Origin: Azospirillum brasilense
GTDB lineage: Bacteria; Pseudomonadota; Alphaproteobacteria; Azospirillales; Azospirillaceae
Assembly (NCBI RefSeq): GCF_022023855.1
Contig: NZ_CP059449.1
Coordinates: 2,588,001-2,652,000 of the forward strand
Direction of reading: 5' to 3'
Length of the DNA: 64,000 nucleotides
Under the pieces are notes generated by a model. It saw nothing but the letters and a program-made list of their open reading frames with translations, searched no databases and was not told the origin of the DNA. This document shows positions 57,924 to 64,000 of this stretch, piece by piece. The translations under genes and the position numbers were made by a program. Position 1 is the stretch's first letter; each line of letters begins with the position of its first letter.

Positions 57924-59810
57924 ATGCTTCAGTTCATCCGCACTTACGCCGGTTCGTGGGTCGTCAAGATCCTGTTCGTGCTCCTCATCGTCAGCTTCGC
58001 GGCCTGGGGCATCGGCGACATGATCCGCACAGGCGGGATCTCCAGCACCGTCGCCTCCGTCGGGAAGGTGGAGATCGACCGGGCGGAGCTGGACCAGGAG
58101 TTCCGCCGCCAGATGGAGCGGCTGCGCCCGATGATGGGCGGCAACCTGACGACGGAGCAGGCGCGCCAGTTCGGCCTTCTCGACCAGTCGCTGTCGGCGC
58201 TGGTGCAGCGCGCGCTCTACGATCAGGCGGCGCGCGACGCCGGGATCTCGGTCGGCCCGGACGTGGTGCGCCAGCGCATCGCCGAGGAGCCGGCCTTCCG
58301 CAACGCGCAGAACCAGTTCGACGCGGCCCAGTTCCGCAGCGTGCTGCGCAACAACCAACTGACCGAGGACGGCTACGTCGCCCTGCTGCGCCGCGAGACC
58401 GCGCGCGAGCTGGTCGCCGGTGCGGTCGGCGCCGGGGTGACCCCGCCGAAGCCGCTGGTCCAGGATCTCTACCGCTTCCGCGGGGAGCGCCGCGTGGCCG
58501 AGGTGGTCACCCTGCCCAACGCCGCCATCGGCGACGTCGGCGTGCCCGACGACGCTGAACTGACCCGTTATTACGAGGATCATCAGGTCCGCTTCACCGC
58601 GCCGGAATACCGCGCGCTGAGCATCGCCCAGCTCTCCGCCGACGAGATCGCCAAGGACATCCAGATCCCCGACGCCGAACTGCGCGCTGCCTATGACGAG
58701 CGCGCCGACGAACTCGGCACGCCGGAGCGGCGCACGGTGGGGATGGTTCTGGCCGACGACGAAGCGAAGGCGAAGCAGATCGCCGAGGCCGCCAAGACCA
58801 AGGGCCTGACCGTCGCCGCCAAGGACGCCGGGACCGACGTCATCACGCTCGACAACGTCACCCGCAACGAGCTGCCGGAGATCGGCGACGCCGCCTTCGC
58901 GCTGGCCCAGGGTGCGGTCAGCGACGCGGTGCGCAGCGGGTTGGGCTGGCACGTCCTGACGGTCACCGCCATCCAGCCGGGCGCCACCAAGAGCTTCGAG
59001 GAGGCCCGCGACCAGCTCCTGGCCGAGCTGCGCAAGGAGAAGGCGATGGATTCGCTCTACTCCATCGCCAACCGGGTCGAGGACCAGCTCGCCAGCGGCG
59101 CCCCGCTGGAGGAGGTCGCTCAGGCCCAGTCGCTGCCCATCGCCAAGATCGCCGCGGTGGACAGCAGCGGCAAGGCGCCGGACGGCAAGGACGCCGCCCC
59201 GGGCCGCCCGAACTTCGCCGCCATGGTGCAGACCGCCTTCCAGCTCGCCTCCGGCGCCACCTCGAACCTGACCGAAGCGCCCAACAACGTCTTCTACGCC
59301 GTGCGCGTCGACGGCGTGACGCCGGCCGCGCCCAAGCCGCTGGCCGAGGTGCGCGATCAGGCCGTCGCCGGCTGGCAGGACGACAAGCGCGCCAAGCTGG
59401 CCGCCGAGAAGGCCCAGGACATCGCCGCCAAGCTGAAGCAGGGCTCGGAGGCCGCGGCGCAGGACGTCGCCAGCCAGTCCGGCGCCAGCTTCGCCATGAC
59501 CACGCCCTTCACCCGCGACGCCCGTTCGGTCGAGGGGCTGCCGGGCGAGCTGGTGCGCAAGCTGTTCGAGGTGAAGCCCGGCGAGACGGTGACCGGCGCC
59601 ACCGCCGACAGCCAGGTCGTCGCCCGCCTGAAGGAGATCATCCCGGCGGACCCGGCGGCGGCCGACGCCACGCTGGCGACCGTGGAGAGCACCGTCGCCC
59701 AGGGGCTGGAAAGCGACATCATGGCCCAATTCGGCAACGCGCTGCGCAACAGCTACCCGGTCGAGGTTCACCGCAACCGCATCGACCAGTTCTTCGCCAG
59801 CGGCAACTAA
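57924..59810 (+). CDS. ppiD: PpiD-like periplasmic foldase (SurA N-terminal and parvulin domains)
   Basis: This 628-residue protein is an inner-membrane-anchored periplasmic chaperone with one N-terminal TM helix (WVVKILFVLLIVSFAAWGIGDMI). The SurA-like N-terminal domain (~35-170) includes VDEFRR-type sequence IDRAELDQEFRRQMERLRP. A parvulin-like PPIase domain lies around ~230-360 (PERRTVGMVLADDEAKAKQIAEAAKTKGLTVAAKDAG...LPEIGDAAFALAQGAVSDAVRSGLGWHVLTVTAIQPG). The C-terminal half contains a second region of similar type. The parvulin catalytic residues are poorly conserved, so it may act mainly as a chaperone. It ends 24 bases before trpE. Confidence 0.9.
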   Translation: MLQFIRTYAGSWVVKILFVLLIVSFAAWGIGDMIRTGGISSTVASVGKVEIDRAELDQEFRRQMERLRPMMGGNLTTEQARQFGLLDQSLSALVQRALYDQAARDAGISVGPDVVRQRIAEEPAFRNAQNQFDAAQFRSVLRNNQLTEDGYVALLRRETARELVAGAVGAGVTPPKPLVQDLYRFRGERRVAEVVTLPNAAIGDVGVPDDAELTRYYEDHQVRFTAPEYRALSIAQLSADEIAKDIQIPDAELRAAYDERADELGTPERRTVGMVLADDEAKAKQIAEAAKTKGLTVAAKDAGTDVITLDNVTRNELPEIGDAAFALAQGAVSDAVRSGLGWHVLTVTAIQPGATKSFEEARDQLLAELRKEKAMDSLYSIANRVEDQLASGAPLEEVAQAQSLPIAKIAAVDSSGKAPDGKDAAPGRPNFAAMVQTAFQLASGATSNLTEAPNNVFYAVRVDGVTPAAPKPLAEVRDQAVAGWQDDKRAKLAAEKAQDIAAKLKQGSEAAAQDVASQSGASFAMTTPFTRDARSVEGLPGELVRKLFEVKPGETVTGATADSQVVARLKEIIPADPAAADATLATVESTVAQGLESDIMAQFGNALRNSYPVEVHRNRIDQFFASGN

Positions 59811-59834
59811 TCCCACTCAATCGAGGCCCGTCCC

Positions 59835-61346
59835 GTGAAGGTTCAGCCGGAATCCGCCGCCTTCCACACCGCTTATGAGGCCGGCAAGCCGCAGGTGGTG
59901 TGGACCACGCTGGTCAGCGATCTGGAGACCCCGGTCTCCGCCTACATGAAGCTGGCCGACGGGCGGCCCTTCGGCTTCCTTTTCGAATCGGCGGAGCGCG
60001 GGGCGGGATCGCGGCGCGACCGCTATTCGGTGATCGGCTTCAAGCCTGATCTGGTGTGGCGCTGCCGCCGCGACCGGGCGGAGGTGAACCGCAACGCCCT
60101 GCACGACCGGGACGCCTATGAGCCCATCGACGCCGCCCCGCTGGAGTCGCTGCGCGCCCTCATCAACGAGAGCCGCATCGACCTGCCGGACGCCCTGCCG
60201 CCGATGGCCGCCGGCCTGTTCGGCTACCTGACCTACGACATGGTCCGGCTGATGGAACGTCTGCCGGACGACAACCCGGACGAGTTGGGCATCCCCGACG
60301 CCATCCTGTCCCGTCCCAGCATCGTCGCCATCTTCGACAGCCACACCGATTCGGTGACGCTGGTCACCCCCGTCTGGCCGAAGCCGGGGATCGACGGCAA
60401 CGCCGCCTACGGCGACGCCCGCGAGCGGCTGATGGACGCGGTGGCCGATCTGGAGCGCCCCCTGCCCTACCGGCGGGAGCCGCGGACCAAGGACGGGCTG
60501 CCGCTCGCCTGGACCTCCAACACGACGCGCGAGGAGTATCACGCGATCGTGGAGCGGGCGAAGGAGTACATCCGGGCCGGCGACATCTTCCAGGTCGTGC
60601 CGTCCCAGCGCATCCGCTTCCCCTTCAAGCCGTCGCCGCTGGCGCTGTACCGCACGCTGCGCCGCCTGAACCCGTCGCCCTTCCTGTTCCACTGCGACTT
60701 CGGCGAGCTGTCGGTCGTCGGCTCCAGCCCGGAGATCCTGGTGCGCGTGCGCGACGGCAAGGTGACCGTCCGCCCCATCGCCGGCACCCGCAAGCGTGGC
60801 GCCACGGCGGCGGAGGACCAGGCGCTTGCCGAGGACCTGCTGAGCGATCCGAAAGAGCTGGCCGAGCATCTGATGCTGCTCGATCTCGGCCGCAACGACG
60901 TGGGCCGGGTGGCGCGCACCGGTACCGTCAAGGTGACGCAGAAGATGATCGTGGAGCTGTACAGCCACGTCATGCACATCGTCTCCAACGTCGAGGGTGA
61001 CCTCGACCCGAAGCACGACGCGCTGGACGCCCTGATCGCCGGCTTCCCGGCCGGCACCGTGTCGGGCGCACCGAAGGTCCGCGCCATGCAGATCATCGAC
61101 GAGTTGGAAAAGGCCCGCCGCGGCGTCTACGCCGGCTGCGTCGGCTATTTCGGCGCGTCGGGCGCCATGGACACCTGCATCGCGCTGCGCACCGCCGTCC
61201 TGAAGGACGGCATGATGTATGTGCAGGCTGGCGGCGGCGTGGTCGCCGACAGCGATCCCGAGGCCGAGTATCAGGAGACCGTCAACAAGTCGATGGCCCT
61301 GATCCGCGCCGCGGAGGAAACCGTCCGCGAGACCTCCGCCCGGTAA
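59835..61346 (+). CDS. trpE: Anthranilate synthase component I
   Basis: This 503-residue enzyme converts chorismate to anthranilate with ammonia or with glutamine via TrpG. Conserved blocks are FLFESAERGAGSRRDRYSVIG (the tryptophan-binding LFES/LLES site), YIRAGDIFQVVPSQRIRFPF, SPEILVRVRDGKVTVRPIAGTRKRGAT, LLDLGRNDVGRV, AGFPAGTVSGAPKVRAMQIIDELE and AGGGVVADSDPEAEYQE. The GTG at 59835 follows CGAGG. There is no TrpG domain and no trpG or other trp gene next to it; the next gene is an unrelated membrane protein 7 bases later. There is no space for an attenuator, so it may be transcribed from upstream of ppiD. Confidence 0.97.
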   Translation: MKVQPESAAFHTAYEAGKPQVVWTTLVSDLETPVSAYMKLADGRPFGFLFESAERGAGSRRDRYSVIGFKPDLVWRCRRDRAEVNRNALHDRDAYEPIDAAPLESLRALINESRIDLPDALPPMAAGLFGYLTYDMVRLMERLPDDNPDELGIPDAILSRPSIVAIFDSHTDSVTLVTPVWPKPGIDGNAAYGDARERLMDAVADLERPLPYRREPRTKDGLPLAWTSNTTREEYHAIVERAKEYIRAGDIFQVVPSQRIRFPFKPSPLALYRTLRRLNPSPFLFHCDFGELSVVGSSPEILVRVRDGKVTVRPIAGTRKRGATAAEDQALAEDLLSDPKELAEHLMLLDLGRNDVGRVARTGTVKVTQKMIVELYSHVMHIVSNVEGDLDPKHDALDALIAGFPAGTVSGAPKVRAMQIIDELEKARRGVYAGCVGYFGASGAMDTCIALRTAVLKDGMMYVQAGGGVVADSDPEAEYQETVNKSMALIRAAEETVRETSAR

Positions 61347-61353
61347 GGACCGA

Positions 61354-62157
61354 ATGCCCTTCGATGCGCTGCTGCTGCCGCTGATCGTCAAGATCGTGGC
61401 GGCGGCCCTGGTCGTCGTCGCCGCCTCGCTGGCGGCGGAGAAGGCCGGCCCCTTCTATGGCGGCATGATCACCGCCCTGCCCGTCTCGACCGGACCGGCC
61501 TTCGTGATGCTCGCGATGGAGCATGGCGACGGCTTCGTCGCCGACGCCGCCCTGTCGGGGATGGTCGGGAACGCAACGATCGTCCTCTATCTGGCGCTTC
61601 TGGTGCGGATCGCCCCGCTCTGGAGCATGCCAGCGACGGTCATCGCCAGTTCCGTCTTCTGGATCGCCATGGCGTCCACTCTGCGCTCCGCCGTCGCGTG
61701 GACGCTGCCGCTGGCGCTGCTGCTGACGCTGGCCTGCTACGGGATCGCCGCCTGGGTGGTCTCCGCCCCGATTCCGGCGGACAAGGTGGTCCGGACGGCG
61801 CGATCACGCTGGTACGACATCCCGGCCCGCGCCGGTCTCGTCGGCCTTCTGGTTGCGACGGTGACCACGCTCAGCCACAGCATCGGCCCGGCGGCCACCG
61901 GAATCGCCGCCGTGTTCCCCATCGCCCTGACCAGCCTGACGGTGATCCTGCACGGCCGCATGGGTGGCGGCGTGGTCGCCGCGGCGATGCGCAGCGCGCT
62001 GCTGACCAACCCCGGCCTCGCCTTGGCGCTGACCACCGCCCATCTGCTGGCCCAACCGGCCGGGCGCACCGTGGCGCTGAGCGTCGCCCTGGTGGTATCG
62101 CTGTCCTGGGCCGGCGTCCTTCTGGTCTGGCGGCTGCGCCGTCCACAGACGGCCTGA
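61354..62157 (+). CDS. Polytopic membrane protein of unknown function
   Basis: This 267-residue inner-membrane protein has roughly seven to eight hydrophobic segments, for example LLLPLIVKIVAAALVVVAASLAA, VIASSVFWIAMASTL, TLPLALLLTLACYGIAAWVV and AATGIAAVFPIALTSLTVIL. I recognise no catalytic or transport motif. Conserved-looking Gly/Pro positions (GPFYGGMITALPVSTGPAFVMLA) suggest a real family. It begins 7 bases after trpE and is probably co-transcribed. Third-position G/C is normal for the genome. The stop at 62157 lies at the edge of the decayed copper-chaperone fragment. Confidence 0.75.
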   Translation: MPFDALLLPLIVKIVAAALVVVAASLAAEKAGPFYGGMITALPVSTGPAFVMLAMEHGDGFVADAALSGMVGNATIVLYLALLVRIAPLWSMPATVIASSVFWIAMASTLRSAVAWTLPLALLLTLACYGIAAWVVSAPIPADKVVRTARSRWYDIPARAGLVGLLVATVTTLSHSIGPAATGIAAVFPIALTSLTVILHGRMGGGVVAAAMRSALLTNPGLALALTTAHLLAQPAGRTVALSVALVVSLSWAGVLLVWRLRRPQTA

Positions 62158-62205
62158 TCGCGGAAATCGAGTCCGGTTCCCTCCACGGCCTTCCTCACCG
62201 CTGCC
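62152..62205 (-). pseudogene. Decayed 3' fragment of a heavy-metal-associated-domain gene
   Basis: Read on the minus strand, this stretch encodes VRKAVEGTGLDFRDQA, which matches the C-terminus VRRAVEGAGFDFGGQA of the intact gene at 63121. At DNA level 62163-62200 and 63136-63173 are identical at 33 of 38 bases by hand count. The stop codon is lost and the frame upstream is not HMA-like, so only the 3' end remains. It lies 0.9 kb from the intact copy, with the cysteine-protease-like gene between the two copies. Confidence 0.7.
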
Positions 62206-62290
62206 AAGGCGGGTCCACCTCGGTGACCGCGCCGCCCCTTGTGATGGCGCGCACCATTTCCCCCCAGCACCTTTGATCCGCGGAACTTGG

Positions 62291-62318
62291 CCGCCGATGA
62301 CGCTCAAGCCATCGGCGG
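62291..62318. repeat. Inverted repeat upstream of the cysteine-protease-like gene
   Basis: CCGCCGATG and CATCGGCGG are perfect 9-base arms 10 bases apart. No T-tract follows. It may be an operator or a transcript-end hairpin in the 230-base gap before the gene at 62389, which otherwise holds only the chaperone fragment. Confidence 0.6.
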
Positions 62319-62388
62319 ATAGCATTTCACGACGATCCGCGCCGGGCCGTCCTGGAGGCAGAGTTCGAGTCGACAAAGGACCAGTCCG

Positions 62389-63081
62389 ATGCCCAACATC
62401 GCCTTCAATTTCGCGCAACCCGGCGAAAGCAATGCTTGCGGCGCCTATGCACTGACGGCCGCGCTGATCGCCCTTCCGTCCGTGGCAAGCGTCAATTATC
62501 CCATTACGCTGTGCCACAGCACGCCTAGAACGCGAATGCTGACGCCCCCGGTCACCATCAATGGAAACGAGGTCGGTCATGCTCTTGCGGGCAAGATCTA
62601 CAAGATCACAGGCGATCTCGACATCGCCGGCTCTTTGGGGTCGATGAGCGTCACCTATGAGGACGGCCCCAATCTGCAGAATTCGCCGTCCGCTCTTGCC
62701 TACGTCGCCAAGCAGTTCGGGCTGACCGTCACCGTCAACATCATCAAGGATACCAACACAAGGGCATCCACCTGCCAGACGATGGCCAGTCTTCTTCTCC
62801 AGGATTTCGATGACGAGGTGCGCCGCTGCATGCTGAGCGCCACGGTCAACGGCGAAGGGGGCAACGGCGTACTTAACGGTGTGGACTACGCCGCCCCGAG
62901 TTCCGATGAAGTGCACCTGCTCTGCGTGATTCAGGGCAAAAGCATGCATTGGCTGACGCGTGGAACGAACGGCTTCTACGATCCCGGCGACGCGACCATC
63001 AACGCCTGGACCATCGCCGCCGATGGAGCGATGACCGGCGGGGGCTACACCTTCACCGGGATCTGGATCGTCCTGAAATAG
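62389..63081 (+). CDS. Hypothetical protein with papain-like cysteine-protease features
   Basis: This 230-residue protein has no signal peptide or TM helix. Near the N-terminus FAQPGESNACGAYALTAAL resembles a papain-type nucleophile region (Gln before, Cys-Gly, then a helix). In the C-terminal half VHLLCVIQGKSMHWLTRG offers a His followed by Trp, and GFYDPGDATINAW offers an Asp, giving a C-H-D order like papain or C39 enzymes. The Gln-Cys spacing is one longer than in papain. Codon use is less GC-biased than in neighbouring genes, with codons such as AAT, GCT and TTG. AAAGGA lies 9 bases before the ATG. Protease activity is inferred from pattern only; it might be an effector, toxin or bacteriocin-processing enzyme. 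Confidence 0.6.
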   Translation: MPNIAFNFAQPGESNACGAYALTAALIALPSVASVNYPITLCHSTPRTRMLTPPVTINGNEVGHALAGKIYKITGDLDIAGSLGSMSVTYEDGPNLQNSPSALAYVAKQFGLTVTVNIIKDTNTRASTCQTMASLLLQDFDDEVRRCMLSATVNGEGGNGVLNGVDYAAPSSDEVHLLCVIQGKSMHWLTRGTNGFYDPGDATINAWTIAADGAMTGGGYTFTGIWIVLK

Positions 63082-63120
63082 GTTCTTTGACCGGCCCGGC
63101 TGAATGCGCCTGACGCCTCC

Positions 63121-63324
63121 TCAGGCTTGGCCGCCGAAATCGAAGCCGGCGCCCTCCACGGCCCTCCTCACCGTCTCCGGGGCGACTCCGCCCTCCACGG
63201 CCACGGTGCCGGCGTCTAGGTCCACCGTCACGGCGGCGCCCGGCGCCAGCTTGCCGATGGCGTTGGTGACGGAGCGGGCGCAGCCGCCGCAGGTCATGCC
63301 GCCGACCCTGTAGGTGTCAGCCAT
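63121..63324 (-). CDS. Heavy-metal-associated-domain copper chaperone
   Basis: The 67-residue single-domain protein is a CopZ-like metallochaperone. The metal site is GGMTCGGCARSV (MxCxxC), followed by the ferredoxin-like fold VTNAIGKLAPGAAVTVDLDAGTVAVEGGVAPETVRRAVEGAGFDF. It likely hands Cu(I) to a P-type ATPase that is not in the window. It starts at 63324 and ends at 63121; the deacetylase gene ends 27 bases upstream on the same strand. A fragment homologous to its 3' end remains at 62152-62205. Confidence 0.92.
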   Translation of the reverse strand: MADTYRVGGMTCGGCARSVTNAIGKLAPGAAVTVDLDAGTVAVEGGVAPETVRRAVEGAGFDFGGQA

Positions 63325-63351
63325 GGAACTCTCCTCAAACGGGACCGGCGG

Positions 63352-64000
63352 TCACCCGCCGGTGTGATGGGCGCGCACGACGGCGCTGACCGGAACCAGG
63401 ACGAAGCCGCGTTTCTGCACCTCCGGCATCCAGGAGGCCAGTGCGTCGATTGTCGCATCGTGCGGGTGGCCGATGGCGATGGCGTAGCCCTGCCGGCGCG
63501 CCACCTGCTCCGTCTTGGCGAGCTGGCCGCGCACCGCCGGCACGGTCATCTCGTTGTCCAGGAAGATGTCGCGCCCGGCGAATGGCATCTGAAGCTCCCG
63601 CGCAAGGGTCAGACCGGCGCTCTTCGCGGTGGTCCGGCTGTCCAGCCACAACAGGCCGCGCCGCGAGATCTCCCCCAGCACGGGCGCCATGGCCGCGGCA
63701 TCGGCGGTGAAACGGCTGCCCATGTGGTTGTTCACCCCGACATAGCCATCGAAGCTGTCCAGCGCCGCCTTGGTCCGGCGCAGGATCTCCCCCTTGTCGA
63801 GCGACACGCGCAGCGCCTGCGGCCCCGGATCGGCAGCGCCGCTGGGTTCCATGGGAAGATGCAGCATCAGCTCGTGCCCGGCGGCGCGGGCGGCGCGGGC
63901 CTGGGCCGGCAGCTCGTGGGCGTAGGGCAGCCAGGCCAGCGTCAGCGGCGCCGGCAGCGACACCGTACGGTTCGAGCGCTTGCGGTCCACGCCCATGTCG
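63352..64000 (-). CDS. Divergent polysaccharide deacetylase (YibQ type), N-terminus off the right edge
   Basis: This is the C-terminal 215 residues of a divergent polysaccharide deacetylase. It opens at the edge with DMGVDRKRSNRTVSLPAPLTLAWLPYAHELPAQARAARAAGHELMLHLPMEP, the family's typical DxG and HLPMEP blocks, and continues with YVGVNNHMGSRFTADAAAMAPVL, GLLWLDSRTTAKS, IFLDNE and IAIGHPHDATIDAL. These match the YibQ-like proteins often found near murein hydrolases and CtpA. The His and Asp residues in HMGSRFT and GHPH are those seen in the family. The start is beyond the window. It lies 27 bases from the copper-chaperone gene on the same strand. Confidence 0.92.
   Translation of the reverse strand, partial: DMGVDRKRSNRTVSLPAPLTLAWLPYAHELPAQARAARAAGHELMLHLPMEPSGAADPGPQALRVSLDKGEILRRTKAALDSFDGYVGVNNHMGSRFTADAAAMAPVLGEISRRGLLWLDSRTTAKSAGLTLARELQMPFAGRDIFLDNEMTVPAVRGQLAKTEQVARRQGYAIAIGHPHDATIDALASWMPEVQKRGFVLVPVSAVVRAHHTGG

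Overview
The window is a 64 kb piece of a very GC-rich alphaproteobacterial genome. Third codon positions are almost all G or C and several genes use GTG or TTG starts. The gene content fits Azospirillum, probably close to A. brasilense: GapR, a stand-alone TrpE next to a PpiD-type foldase, the tpiA-secG-pyrG-kdsA-eno block, a ftsH-tilS-cpoB block, a nitrogenase-associated ArsC-like protein, PQQ biosynthesis and many sensory kinases. The assignment is inference from content. No rRNA, tRNA, CRISPR array, transposase, prophage or replication origin was seen. Both edges cut genes: an MFS transporter on the left and a divergent polysaccharide deacetylase on the right.

Layout. 0-9.9 kb: transporter, CutA, a small P-loop protein, a large Cache/PAS hybrid histidine kinase, a ribbon-helix-helix-like regulator beside a palindrome that also fits the CtrA consensus, a YdhS-like flavoprotein, a cupin and two alpha/beta hydrolases, one of which seems to have lost its catalytic residues. 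9.9-21 kb: a chemoreceptor, then a leftward block of an ArsC-like protein and two tandem copies of a two-gene signalling module. Each module has a hybrid PAS kinase and a response regulator with a ~500-residue helical N-terminal region that I cannot assign. 21-32.7 kb: a NitT/TauT-type ABC transporter, secreted hydrolases, an aminotransferase with diaminopropionate ammonia-lyase, GapR, FliN, a rhodanese, MurJ and a hydrolase.

32.7-39.2 kb holds an unusual locus: a ParA/MinD-like ATPase fused in frame to an N-terminal domain through a Glu/Pro repeat, a Pro-rich protein, a small receiver protein and a type I secretion pair whose ATPase has a degenerate ABC signature. The ATPase gene and the HlyD-type gene each carry an apparent one-base insertion in a run of five G; removing one base restores a plausible C-terminus in both. 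The receiver gene and the secretion operon share a 13-base upstream motif.

39.3-64 kb is mostly housekeeping: hutH, a peroxiredoxin, a rhomboid protease, ftsH-tilS-cpoB, eno, kdsA, pyrG, secG, tpiA, ppiD and trpE. A complete pqqABCDE operon sits in opposite orientation between kdsA and eno. Near the right end a predicted cysteine-protease-like gene of lower GC lies between an intact copper-chaperone gene and a decayed second copy of that gene's 3' end, which suggests a small insertion or duplication islet.
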